Below are positions 9,833-18,212 of a stretch of DNA of 64,000 nucleotides, in pieces; the stretch's first letter is position 1; every line of letters starts with the position of its first letter. The notes under the pieces were generated by a model. It was not told where the DNA came from, did not search any database, and saw nothing but the letters and a program-made list of their open reading frames with translations. A program made the position numbers and the translations under genes. The stretch is taken from the NCBI GenBank assembly GCA_947629515.1, contig CANRDY010000005.1, positions 1-64,000 on the forward strand, written 5' to 3'. This stretch comes from an uncultured Clostridia bacterium. Its GTDB lineage: Bacteria > Bacillota > Clostridia > Christensenellales > Borkfalkiaceae.

Positions 9833-10115
9833 GCAAGCGTTCCGCTTGACCAAGATTCTTAACGGCGTTGAGACAGACGAGCGTTTAGGCTATTCAACGC
9901 GAGCAAGCGTTCCGCTTGACCAAGATTCTTAACGGCGGGGAAGTGGGAAGAGCGTACAGGCTGTTCAACGCGAGCAAGCGTTCCGCTTGACCAAGATTCT
10001 TAACGGCGGGGAAGTGGGAAGAGCGTACAGGCTGTTCAACGCGAGCAAGCGTTCCGCTTGACCAAGATTCTTAACGGCGGTGAAACAGGACGGCATATAA
10101 GCTGTTCAATGCGAG
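9833..10115 (+). repeat. Repeat B tandem array (four 70-71 bp units)
   Basis: Units begin at 9833, 9903, 9974 and 10045. Each has the small hairpin AAGCG-TTC-CGCTT, then GACCAAGATTCTTAACGGCG and a less conserved segment ending CTGTTCAACGCGAG. Units 2 and 3 are nearly identical. Single or paired units recur at six other places in the window. Confidence 0.85.
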
Positions 10116-10116
10116 A

Positions 10117-10152
10117 CGGCGGGGCGGGCTGAGATAACAGCCCGCCCCGCCG
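10117..10152 (+). terminator. Terminator-like hairpin after the repeat B array
   Basis: CGGCGGGGCGGGCTG pairs with CAGCCCGCCCCGCCG, followed by CTTTACTTTTTT. Its 3' flank overlaps a TATAAT-containing promoter (about 10171-10176) for adenine deaminase. The remaining 140 bp before that gene hold nothing else recognised. Confidence 0.7.
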
Positions 10153-10322
10153 CTTTACTTTTTTGCGCAAATACGCTATAATCAATATGGTTATATATGA
10201 TCGATTCGGTCACGAACTGATCAAAATTCAACCCCCAACGCGCGGCAAACAAAAAACAACCTGAACGGCTGTAAACAAAAAAACCGACGCAAACGCGACG
10301 GAAATTCAAAAAGAGGTGGAAT

Positions 10323-12041
10323 ATGCTTGAAAAGTTTATACGCGCCGCACGCGGCGACGTAAAGGCGGACGTCGTACTCAAAAACGCAACGTACGCCGAC
10401 GTCTTCTGCGGCGTTCTCAGAAAAGGCGATATCGCCCTCGTCGGCGATAAAATAGCGGGCGTGGGCAGTTATTCGGGCAAAGAAGAATACGACTGCTCGC
10501 GCCTTGTCGTATTGCCGGGCTACATCGACGGTCACGTCCACATCGAAAGCTCCCAGCTCTCCCCCGAGGAGTTCGCCTCGCTCATAGTCCCCCGCGGCAC
10601 CACCGCGATAATCGCCGACCCGCACGAAATAACCAACGTGTGCGGCATGGCGGGCTGCGAATATATCGAAAAGGCGTCGAAAAACGTGCCGCTGGATGTC
10701 AAAATTCAGCTCCCTTCCTGCGTGCCCGCGACCCCGTTCGAGACGAGCGGAGCAACTTTATCGGGCGACGATATTCAAAAACATATAAACGACCCCTGCG
10801 TATTCGGCTTGGGCGAGTTTATGAACTACCCCGGCGTTATAGCGTCCGACCCCGACGTGATAAAGAAGTTGGAAGCGGCACATTCCGCAGGCAAAATAAT
10901 CGACGGGCACGCCCCCGCACTGTCGGGTAAGGAGCTGAACGCCTACCTCTGCGGAGGCGTCTCCACCGACCACGAGTGCGTGACGGGGGAAGAGATAGAG
11001 GAAAAGCTCTCTAAGGGCATGTACGTGCATATACGCCACGGATCGTCCACCCAAAACCTCGGCAACGCGAAGTTCATGACAGATAATAACTTCCGCAGGT
11101 TCCTTCTTTGCACCGACGACAGGCACGCCGACGACCTCAAAAACAAGGGTCACATCGACGACGCGCTGAGGCGGCTCGTAAGCGAGCAGAATATCGACCC
11201 CGTGCGCGCCGTCACGTGCGCCACGCTGAACGCGGCAGAGTGTTACGGCTTGAAATTCCGCGGAGGGATCGCACCCTTTTACCTTGCCGACCTCGTCGCC
11301 GTGGACGACTTAAAGAACTTCAACGCCCGCCTTGTTTTCAAGAGCGGCAAGCTCGTCGCCCGCGACGGAAAACCGCTGTTCGACACCTCGAAACGCTATC
11401 TCCCCGCGTCGGTTCTCAACACCGTCAAGCTCAAAAGACCCATCGTTCCCGATGACTTCAAACTGGCTTTGTCGGGGGATATGGCGCGGTGTATGACCAT
11501 TGAACCGGGCGGGGTCGTGACCGGTTCCCAAACGGTAAAGCTCAGCTCGAAGGACGGCGACGTGCTGCTTGATGGCACGGACGTTTTGAAACTTGCCGTC
11601 GTCGAAAGACACCGCCTTACGGGCAATATAGGCAAAGGGCTTTTCAAGGGCTACGGCTTTAAGGGCGGCGCGCTGGGCATAACGGTCGCGCACGATTCGC
11701 ACAACATAATTCTGATGGGCGACGACAACGCGAGCATGGCGCGCGCGGCGAACCGCTTAAAGGAAATCGGAGGCGGAATGGTAGTCGTGAACTCGAAAAC
11801 GGGGAAAATCACTTCGCTTACGCTCGATATAGGCGGGCTTATGTCCTCGCGCGACGCCGACGGCTTCGAACGCGACAGCCGCAGACTTTCGGAGCTTGCC
11901 TATTCGATGGGTGTGAAGAGGAGCTTCGAGGCGTTCATGTCGCTCGCGTTTTTATCGCTTGCCGTGATCCCCAAACTGAAATTGTTGGACACGGGGCTTT
12001 TCGACGTCACCAAATTCGGTTTTACTTCGGTAGACGTATAA
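10323..12041 (+). CDS. ade: Adenine deaminase
   Basis: This metal-dependent amidohydrolase converts adenine to hypoxanthine and ammonia. The 572 residues carry the metal-site motifs PGYIDGHVHIESS (HxH), ADPHEITNVCG and IDGHAPALSG, the CTDDRHADDL aspartate segment, and the family-specific C-terminal domain with VAHDSHNIILMGDD and EIGGGMVVV. The AGAGGTGG Shine-Dalgarno lies just before the ATG. It follows the purine permease and could be co-regulated with it, although a terminator and its own promoter separate the two. Confidence 0.95.
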   Translation: MLEKFIRAARGDVKADVVLKNATYADVFCGVLRKGDIALVGDKIAGVGSYSGKEEYDCSRLVVLPGYIDGHVHIESSQLSPEEFASLIVPRGTTAIIADPHEITNVCGMAGCEYIEKASKNVPLDVKIQLPSCVPATPFETSGATLSGDDIQKHINDPCVFGLGEFMNYPGVIASDPDVIKKLEAAHSAGKIIDGHAPALSGKELNAYLCGGVSTDHECVTGEEIEEKLSKGMYVHIRHGSSTQNLGNAKFMTDNNFRRFLLCTDDRHADDLKNKGHIDDALRRLVSEQNIDPVRAVTCATLNAAECYGLKFRGGIAPFYLADLVAVDDLKNFNARLVFKSGKLVARDGKPLFDTSKRYLPASVLNTVKLKRPIVPDDFKLALSGDMARCMTIEPGGVVTGSQTVKLSSKDGDVLLDGTDVLKLAVVERHRLTGNIGKGLFKGYGFKGGALGITVAHDSHNIILMGDDNASMARAANRLKEIGGGMVVVNSKTGKITSLTLDIGGLMSSRDADGFERDSRRLSELAYSMGVKRSFEAFMSLAFLSLAVIPKLKLLDTGLFDVTKFGFTSVDV

Positions 12042-12141
12042 GCAGACGTATAAGATATACACCCCGCTCGGGGGCGGGAGGGTTTTATAAGGAAAAATAT
12101 TTAAAAAAATTGAAAAAATTGCGGGAAATGTTGAAAACGTA

Positions 12142-12171
12142 TTGACAATATGTGACCCGAAGTGTTAAAAT
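12142..12171 (+). promoter_or_regulatory. Promoter upstream of the kinase cluster
   Basis: A perfect TTGACA (12142-12147), an 18-nt spacer and TAAAAT (12166-12171). Confidence 0.72.
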
Positions 12172-12192
12172 TTAACAAAGCAGTTTGTGTTT

Positions 12193-12240
12193 CAATGCCC
12201 CGCGGGGCATTGTTTTGCACGCAAAAAAAAGCGTGCAAAA
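12193..12240 (+). promoter_or_regulatory. Double-hairpin leader of the kinase cluster
   Basis: The palindrome CAATGCCCC-GC-GGGGCATTG (12193-12212) abuts TTTTGCACGC-AAAAAAAA-GCGTGCAAAA (12213-12240). No T tract follows, so it is not a standard terminator on this strand. The layout matches 8213-8247. Confidence 0.5.
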
Positions 12241-12329
12241 CAAAAAAATATTAAACGAAAAAAATTCGAATTTCCGATATTGTTTTTAATCGTAACACTT
12301 ATAATGTAACAAATGTGATTAAATTAAAT

Positions 12330-12437
12330 ATGTTAAGGATCGCGGGAAAGATAAGTTACACAGAGGAATTTAAAGACGCAGATACAAAGCGGGGCAGGAT
12401 ATTCAACGAACGATACAGAGCTATGATCGAGATGTGA
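12330..12437 (+). CDS. Possible small ORF, 35 residues
   Basis: An ATG-started frame encodes a mostly hydrophilic 35-residue peptide (begins MLRIAGKISYTEEF, ends YRAMIEM). No Shine-Dalgarno precedes it. It could be a leader peptide, a gene remnant or chance. Confidence 0.2.
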   Translation: MLRIAGKISYTEEFKDADTKRGRIFNERYRAMIEM

Positions 12438-12506
12438 ACAGCCTCATTCGGCTTGTCTGCCGTCTATGCGAACGTTTAAAATAATTAAAATAAAAAGGAG
12501 ACTTTA

Positions 12507-12689
12507 ATGAGTATTTTATTGCTGGTGGCGGGCATAGTGGCTATTGTAGCGGCAATCGCGGGCGTAATTATAGCAAGGTATACGACGCCGCCCAACCTGC
12601 GTGGTTTTTACAGCGTTAAATACATAATGATCGCGGCGATTGCGTTGGCAGCCGGGGTCATTATGATCGTTGCGTCGTTTTTTATTTGA
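12507..12689 (+). CDS. Small two-helix membrane protein
   Basis: This 60-residue protein has two predicted membrane helices (about residues 3-22 and 39-59) joined by a short polar loop, ARYTTPPNLRGFYSVKY. An AAAAGGAGA Shine-Dalgarno precedes the ATG. The family is not recognised. It is the first well-supported gene after the cluster promoter, 114 bp ahead of the kinase and in the same direction. It may be a membrane partner of the system, or only a neighbour. Confidence 0.7.
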   Translation: MSILLLVAGIVAIVAAIAGVIIARYTTPPNLRGFYSVKYIMIAAIALAAGVIMIVASFFI

Positions 12690-12803
12690 CGTTTATTACA
12701 AAAACGGCACGACAGCCCGATGTAAAATTTTGCAATAAAGTTAAAAAAGAGAATTGGTTTTTTGATAAGAGAAGAACTTTGATCAATAGTCGCAGGAGAA
12801 TAT

Positions 12804-14093
12804 ATGCTTTTCAACAAGAATGACGAAATCGATCTGGACGGTAAGAAGGTAATAGTAAAAGAACCGCTCGGCGAGGGGGGTCAGGGCGAGGTGTACCTCG
12901 TCAACTACGACGGCGCAAAATACGCCCTTAAAGCGTATAAAAACGAGGTGAGCGCGGACTTCCGCTACAACCTCAAAAACAATATCGACAAGGGAAGCCC
13001 CTCCGAACATTTTTTATGGCCCAAGAAGTTAGTCGACCTCGGGAACGGGCGCACGGGCTATCTTATGGACGTCCGTCCGAAGAACTTTGTATCCTTTGTC
13101 TCCTACCTTACGGGCAAAAACACCTTTGCCTCGCGCGAGGTGTTGCTTACGTGGTGCATAAACTTATGCACGGCGTTCAAAAAGCTCCACGAAATGGGCT
13201 TTTCATATCAGGATCTGAACGACGGAAGTTTCTTCCTCGATACCGATACGGGCGCGCTCCTCATATGCGACAACGACAACGTGACCGCAGATAAGAAGAA
13301 CCTCGGGATATTGGGCAAAATGCGCTATATGGCGCCCGAAATCGTCAGAAACGAGATGATGCCCGACATTCATTCAGACAGATTTTCGCTGGGCGTGATT
13401 TTGTTTATGGTGATCTGCCTCGGCAACCCCTACGAGGGAGAGCGGTTGAAGAACTACGACATTATAGACGAAAAAGCCGAATACGAGCTGTACGGCTCGA
13501 AACCTCTGTTCGTCTATCACAAGACGGACAAGTCCAACAGACCCATCCGCGGCTATCACACCGCCGTTATAAATCGTTGGGCGTACATACCCCTTTACAT
13601 AAAAGAGGCGTTCCACCGCACGTTTGTGGACGGGCTTTCCGACCGTGAAAACGGCAGAACGACCGAAATAGAATGGTTGCGCCTTTTTATGCGCTACCGC
13701 GACGAACTCATAAGTTGCCCTCATTGCGGCTACGAGTTCAAATACGGCTTCTGGGAAAAAGCTCCCGTGGACAAGTGCCCCAACTGCGGCAAGCCCAAAA
13801 AAGCGATATGCGTTCTCGAACTCGGCAAGCACAGAATAGTGCTCGATTTGGGGAAGAAGATAACGGCGGCGCACCTCGACAAGTTTTCCGCCGAATACAA
13901 CAAGCCGATCGCGACGGTCATAGCCAATAAAAACAACCCGTCGCTGTGGGGCATAAAACTCGATCTGACGCAACCCGTAGTTATAAAAGACTCGAGCGGC
14001 ACGGTAAAAACCATACAGGGAAACGGCGTGATCCCCATTGTCAGGGATCTCAAAATAAAATTCAACGAAAATCTTATAGGAGAAATAAAATGA
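12804..14093 (+). CDS. Ser/Thr protein kinase with C-terminal zinc ribbon (TerY-P triad type)
   Basis: This eukaryote-like protein kinase has 429 residues. The Gly-rich loop is GEGGQGEV (about 23-30) and the ATP-binding Lys is in YALKAY (K43). The catalytic loop reads SYQDLNDGSFF instead of HRDxxxxN, so the Asp is kept while the Mg-binding Asn position is Ser. The DFG position reads DND (ICDNDNV) and the activation segment ends MRYMAPEIV. A CPHC...CPNC zinc ribbon (about 305-330) and a beta-rich tail of about 95 residues follow. It overlaps the vWA gene by ATGA, so the two are translationally coupled. Kinase + vWA + PP2C is the known TerY-P triad layout. Confidence 0.88.
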   Translation: MLFNKNDEIDLDGKKVIVKEPLGEGGQGEVYLVNYDGAKYALKAYKNEVSADFRYNLKNNIDKGSPSEHFLWPKKLVDLGNGRTGYLMDVRPKNFVSFVSYLTGKNTFASREVLLTWCINLCTAFKKLHEMGFSYQDLNDGSFFLDTDTGALLICDNDNVTADKKNLGILGKMRYMAPEIVRNEMMPDIHSDRFSLGVILFMVICLGNPYEGERLKNYDIIDEKAEYELYGSKPLFVYHKTDKSNRPIRGYHTAVINRWAYIPLYIKEAFHRTFVDGLSDRENGRTTEIEWLRLFMRYRDELISCPHCGYEFKYGFWEKAPVDKCPNCGKPKKAICVLELGKHRIVLDLGKKITAAHLDKFSAEYNKPIATVIANKNNPSLWGIKLDLTQPVVIKDSSGTVKTIQGNGVIPIVRDLKIKFNENLIGEIK

Positions 14094-14818
14094 TGCAAGA
14101 CAGAATGTTGGGAGAAGGCATAGCAAGACAGGAGCTTAATCTGATGTTCGTCATAGACAACTCAGGCTCGATGGCAGGCGAAAAGCTGGGCGCGGTAAAC
14201 AACGCCATAAGGGACGTGATGAGCATTATGCCCGAGATACAGGAAGATACCTCGGACGCCGTCATCAAGATCTCCGCGCTCAAATTCAGCGACAGAGCCG
14301 GGTGGATCTATTCCGAACCGCAGAGCGTTGAGGACTTCAAGTGGAAAGACCTCGGCGCGGAGGGCAGCACCAACCTTTCGGACGCGTACGACGAGCTGGC
14401 GAAGTGGCTCTCCAAAAAGAGCAACGGCGGGCAGATGCCCGATATCGGCGGGGTCGCTCCCATAATAATTCTGATGACGGACGGGCTTCCCACAAGCAAC
14501 GATTGGGAAGAGCACCTTAACGCGTTGAAAAAGAAGGGCTGGTTCAAGGTCGCGCTCAGATACGCTCTGGCGATAGAGATAGACAGCGAAGAGGCTATGG
14601 ACGTTTTAAGAAAGTTTACGGGCAATCCCGAGACGGTGCTCAAAGTATACACCGCCGAAGCTCTCCGCAAGGTAATAAACGTCATTGCCGTTACGGCTTC
14701 TAAGGTAAAGTCCAGCTCCGCCAGCATGGGCGTGGGCGGCAACGCCGCGACGAACAACAGCATGGCGCAGTCGGCGATCGCGACCAAGCTCGAAGACATA
14801 GACGACGTGGAATGGTAA
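14090..14818 (+). CDS. vWA-domain (TerY-like) protein
   Basis: This is a von Willebrand factor A domain of 242 residues. The full MIDAS metal site is visible: DNSGS (about residues 23-27), the Thr in GSTNLSDAY, and the Asp in LMTDGLP. A short Ser/Ala/Gly/Asn-rich tail follows. No signal peptide or membrane helix is seen, so it is cytoplasmic. The start is the ATG overlapping the kinase stop, with SD AGGAGA just upstream; an upstream extension of the frame runs into the kinase gene. In TerY-P triads this protein is the likely scaffold and substrate of the kinase/phosphatase pair; that role is inferred. Confidence 0.88.
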   Translation: MMQDRMLGEGIARQELNLMFVIDNSGSMAGEKLGAVNNAIRDVMSIMPEIQEDTSDAVIKISALKFSDRAGWIYSEPQSVEDFKWKDLGAEGSTNLSDAYDELAKWLSKKSNGGQMPDIGGVAPIIILMTDGLPTSNDWEEHLNALKKKGWFKVALRYALAIEIDSEEAMDVLRKFTGNPETVLKVYTAEALRKVINVIAVTASKVKSSSASMGVGGNAATNNSMAQSAIATKLEDIDDVEW

Positions 14819-14930
14819 AAAAGCCGAATGGTCGGCGGTATCGCAGGGCAGAGGTTTAGCGTCGTTATCATCGTCGATCGCCCGTGAAGTACGGCAGGCG
14901 TTTTGCGAAGCTGACGATTGGGAGTTTAAT

Positions 14931-15782
14931 ATGATAAGGTTTTATAATAAGACGTCGAGGGGCTATTCGCATATCCGCGAAGCAAGGGTATGTCAGGACT
15001 TTTCCTCTTCCTACCACGACGTCGAGAGGACGATCGTAACCGCCTGCGACGGGCACGGGGGGAAAATTTACTTACGCAGTCACCTCGGCAGCAAGTTCGC
15101 CGCAAACGCCATATTAAAGGCGTTCGGCAAATTCGACGACCGCGTAGTCGGAAAGCTGCATAAAGAGGATATCGTCGGCAAGCTCAAACTCGATATACTG
15201 TGCGAATGGAACGCTTTGGTCGAAGAGGATATTTCTCAAAACGCCTTTTCGGACGAAGAGACGGGCGCGCTTTCGGAGGACGAGCTGTTCAGACTCAAAC
15301 TCTCGCCCGCGGTCGCTTACGGCACTACGCTTCAGGGCGTTATGGCGTATCGCGGCAGGCTGTACTGCGCGTCGCTGGGGGATGGCGGAATGTTCATCAT
15401 AAAGAACGGGCAAATAGAACCCGTCTTTCCCGAAAGCGACGACGAACCCGTGGCTAACTTCACCTACTCCATGTGTCAGGAGGACGCCTACCGTCATCTC
15501 AAAGCGGAGATCTTCGACCTTGAAGGTTTAGACGGGGCGGTAATATGCACCGACGGCACAATAAACCCCTATCAGAGCATGGACAACTTCAACAAGTCGT
15601 TCGTAACTCCCATAGTCGGGTATCTTAAAAAGGGCGATTATCTTTCGGTGGAAAACTTTATGGAAAGTCTCGGCGCGGAAAAGGGCACGGGCGACGACGT
15701 GTCTTTGGGAATGGTGATCTTCGGAGAGGACGATCGGGAAGAGAGCGCAACGGGGTGTGAAACCGCAGATGAAGATAGCTGA
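14931..15782 (+). CDS. PP2C-family protein phosphatase
   Basis: This is a metal-dependent Ser/Thr phosphatase of 283 residues. Motifs are TACDGHGGK (about 39-47), the central SLGDGGMFII, ICTDGTINPY and the C-terminal GTGDDVSLGMV; the Asp residues match the two-metal centre. Next to a kinase and a vWA protein it would reverse the kinase's phosphorylation. SD GGGAG lies before the ATG, 112 bp after the vWA gene. The last 26 nt overlap the next gene, suggesting coupled translation. Confidence 0.88.
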   Translation: MIRFYNKTSRGYSHIREARVCQDFSSSYHDVERTIVTACDGHGGKIYLRSHLGSKFAANAILKAFGKFDDRVVGKLHKEDIVGKLKLDILCEWNALVEEDISQNAFSDEETGALSEDELFRLKLSPAVAYGTTLQGVMAYRGRLYCASLGDGGMFIIKNGQIEPVFPESDDEPVANFTYSMCQEDAYRHLKAEIFDLEGLDGAVICTDGTINPYQSMDNFNKSFVTPIVGYLKKGDYLSVENFMESLGAEKGTGDDVSLGMVIFGEDDREESATGCETADEDS

Positions 15783-17103
15783 CGCACTGATAATTATAAT
15801 GGGCGAGGACGATACGGCTTACGTCTGCCGTCCGTTTTGCCTGTATTCGCGGCTTGCCGACTTTGTGGGCGCGGATTATCGCGAACGCAAAAAGTTGCTG
15901 TTGCTGTTTGATATAGACAAGCGGCTCTCCCTTGTAAAACGGCTTTATAAAAAGGATATTGCCGAGGTCGCGCGCGTCGGAAAAGAATTTCCGTCTGTGC
16001 GCGATTTGTGCGATAAGGGGGAATTCGACGAGATCCTGAACATGCTGTCCGCCGTTCTTATAAACGGTCGCGCCCTGCAGATGCCCCCCGAGACCCGTGG
16101 GGGCGAACGCGGCTTCGAACGCGGCTTAGGGCGCGGGTTCGACAATGGTTTTGACGGTGGGTTTGACAATGGTTTTGACGGTGGGTTCGAACGCGACTTA
16201 GGGCGCGGGTTCGGCGGCGGCTTTTTCGGCAGATCCCGAACGGAGGCGGGCGATCCTTCGACCGTTCAAAGCAGATTGATGAAGCTGAACGTCAGCCGTC
16301 TGAGAGTTTATTGCAAGGTGCACTTTCATACGGAGTGCACGACCATGAGCAAGACGGAGCTTGTGCAGTTTATCATGAACGGCGGCTCGGTTACGAACGG
16401 CGTGAATATAAACGGCAACGTGAATATAAGCGGCGGCTCGGTTACAAACAGCGTGAACATAAACGGCGGCTCGGTTACGAACGGCGTGAATATAAGCGGC
16501 GGCTCGGTTACGAACGGCGTGAATATAAACGGCGGCTCGGGAACACAGCCGTCTGCGCCGCAAACGGCTTCCCCGCAAACGGCTTCCCCGCAGGGCGTTG
16601 CGCAGTACCCGCCTTACCGCGTATACGGGTTGGGTTTTCGGGATATACTGCCGTGGGCAGGCGTTGCGCTCGGCGTTGCGATCCTTATAGCGGGCGTTAT
16701 ATGTCTCGCCGTCTTTGCAAGCAGGATACAGTGGGCTCAATGGCAACATATCATAGGCTCTGTGGGCGGCCTGCTCGTGTGCGGAGCAGGTTTTTTGATC
16801 GCGCTTTTCGGCGGGTGGATCTTAGACAAAGTCAGTCTGATAATATCCAACGTGTGCTATATCCTCGCCCGATTGGCAGTGATAGCCGTCGTTGCCGTCG
16901 CCAACTTCGTGCTTGCGTTCGTGTTCGGGGAACTTTATTACATAATTTTCTGCTGGCTGAGCGGCTACCTCTTTGCGGCGAGCGTCATCGGGCTTACGGA
17001 GGGCTTTTACGAACTGAGCACGGGGACGGGAATTTTCGGGATCGTCGACGGGGCGGTGATAGCCGTTATGCTCGTAACGCAGGTGCTCATTTGGGTTTTA
17101 TAA
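15757..17103 (+). CDS. SAP-like, low-complexity, polytopic membrane protein
   Basis: This is a 448-residue protein of unrecognised family, starting at GTG inside the PP2C gene. A helical N-terminus (about 1-110) leads into Gly/Phe/Arg/Asp repeats of the type GFDNGFDGGF (about 118-155). Next comes a SAP-like motif, LMKLNVSRLRVYC ... MSKTELVQFIM (about 170-207), which in other proteins binds DNA. Repeats of GGSVTNGVNI follow (about 208-265), then about five membrane helices to the C-terminus. The order suggests a cytoplasmic nucleic-acid- or partner-binding arm tethered to the membrane. The PP2C overlap ties it to the triad. Confidence 0.75.
   Translation: MKPQMKIADALIIIMGEDDTAYVCRPFCLYSRLADFVGADYRERKKLLLLFDIDKRLSLVKRLYKKDIAEVARVGKEFPSVRDLCDKGEFDEILNMLSAVLINGRALQMPPETRGGERGFERGLGRGFDNGFDGGFDNGFDGGFERDLGRGFGGGFFGRSRTEAGDPSTVQSRLMKLNVSRLRVYCKVHFHTECTTMSKTELVQFIMNGGSVTNGVNINGNVNISGGSVTNSVNINGGSVTNGVNISGGSVTNGVNINGGSGTQPSAPQTASPQTASPQGVAQYPPYRVYGLGFRDILPWAGVALGVAILIAGVICLAVFASRIQWAQWQHIIGSVGGLLVCGAGFLIALFGGWILDKVSLIISNVCYILARLAVIAVVAVANFVLAFVFGELYYIIFCWLSGYLFAASVIGLTEGFYELSTGTGIFGIVDGAVIAVMLVTQVLIWVL
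16111..16220 (+). repeat. Coding tandem repeats, Gly/Phe/Asp/Arg
   Basis: Units such as GGTTTTGACGGTGGGTT and its neighbours repeat inside the SAP-like gene and encode alternating GFDNGFDGGF and GFERGLGRGF blocks. Confidence 0.8.
16381..16541 (+). repeat. Coding tandem repeats, GGSVTNGVNI
   Basis: A near-identical unit of about 36 bp (GGCGGCTCGGTTACGAACGG plus GTGAATATAAAC or GTGAATATAAGC) repeats about four times. It is a likely slippage-prone tract that changes linker length. Confidence 0.85.
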
Positions 17104-17226
17104 TTCATTCGGGTTTTATAACAAGATCGGACGACGTCGGATATTTGGGGCAACCGCTTGCAAATATGCGGCGTTTATGAAATAATGTACCAATTAAGTA
17201 AAGGGGGATTTCGCGGGGGAGAAAAT

Positions 17227-18189
17227 ATGGGCAAAACGGCTTTATGTATTAAAATGTTGCAGATCTTAAATTCGGGCAGGATATATAAAATATCCGAGCT
17301 GGCTTCCATGCTCGAGACCAATCCCCGCAACGTCATCGAATACCGCAACGAGCTTGAGGAAGCGGGCTACATAATAATCAGCGCGCCCGGCAAATACGGC
17401 GGCTACAAACTCGACAGAACGTCGGTAATTCCCTCGATAAAACTGAGCGAGGACGAAAAGGACGCCCTCACGGAGGGGAGCGGTTACGTCCTTTCGCGGA
17501 ACGACTTTATGCACAGGGATAATTTCCGTTCCGCCATGTCAAAGATCTATTCTTCCTTAAAGCACGGGGCGGAGAGCGACCCCGCGCTTTTTGACCGCTT
17601 TCCCCTCGCAATGCCCCTCGAAGAACTCAAAAGCCGATACGACGCGATAAGGGACTGTATCCCCAAGAGCGAAAGGGGCAGGGGCAAGGTGATTTCGATC
17701 GGATACAGATCGTCGGGCGGCGAAGAGAAGGAGAGAAGGATCGAACCGTATAAACTGTTCATGTACAACAACGCGTGGTTCGTTCTTGCGTTCGACGAGC
17801 TTTCGGGAGAGATCCGCTACTTCAAACTCAACAGAATAACCGCCTTTGCGCGCACGAACGATACCTTCCGCAAACTGCTCTCCTTTAACGAAAGCGACTA
17901 CCTCGACGACTTCGGAATGAAGAACAACGGCGAATGGCATGAGATAAAGCTGCTGCTTACGGGCAATTACGCCACGCTCGTTGAAGAGCGGATATACGGC
18001 AGGGATCAGACGGTGGAAAAAGCGCAGGGCGGCGCGGTACTGACGGTGAGCATGCAGAACAAAGAGAATATAAAAGTTTTCGTCCTCGGCTTCGGCGAAC
18101 ACTGCCGGGTATTGTCGCCCGAATGGCTTAAAGATGAGATAAGAAAAACGATCGCGAAGATGAGTTGCAACTTTAATAACCGAGGATAA
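17227..18189 (+). CDS. HTH-WYL domain transcriptional regulator
   Basis: This 320-residue protein has an N-terminal winged HTH (about 1-65: KMLQILNSGRIYKISELASML ... NVIEYRNELEEAGY). A WYL domain follows (about 150-230: KVISIGYR ... EPYKLFMYNNAWFVLAF), then a C-terminal WCX-like extension. WYL proteins sense ligands, often nucleic acids, and repress defence operons such as CBASS and BREX. The start is the ATG after the GGGGGAGA Shine-Dalgarno at about 17214-17221; a frame from 17158 lacks one. It follows the membrane protein by 123 bp and precedes the helicase by 23 bp, so it probably controls this cluster. Confidence 0.88.
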   Translation: MGKTALCIKMLQILNSGRIYKISELASMLETNPRNVIEYRNELEEAGYIIISAPGKYGGYKLDRTSVIPSIKLSEDEKDALTEGSGYVLSRNDFMHRDNFRSAMSKIYSSLKHGAESDPALFDRFPLAMPLEELKSRYDAIRDCIPKSERGRGKVISIGYRSSGGEEKERRIEPYKLFMYNNAWFVLAFDELSGEIRYFKLNRITAFARTNDTFRKLLSFNESDYLDDFGMKNNGEWHEIKLLLTGNYATLVEERIYGRDQTVEKAQGGAVLTVSMQNKENIKVFVLGFGEHCRVLSPEWLKDEIRKTIAKMSCNFNNRG

Positions 18190-18212
18190 CATTCCCCAAA
18201 GCGGAGAACAGT

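Larger units (their letters stand above)
12042..12506. other. AT-rich intergenic leader of the kinase cluster
   Basis: It holds a promoter (12142-12171), two consecutive hairpins (12193-12212 and 12213-12240), a possible second TATAAT near 12299, and one weak small frame (12330-12437). Its base composition is markedly more AT-rich than the flanking genes. Confidence 0.6.

Noticed and set aside
9833-10115. CRISPR-like array of regular spacing
   Set aside because: The 25-bp between-core segments are related or identical, the units occur singly elsewhere, and no cas gene is near. It is a repeat-B tandem array.
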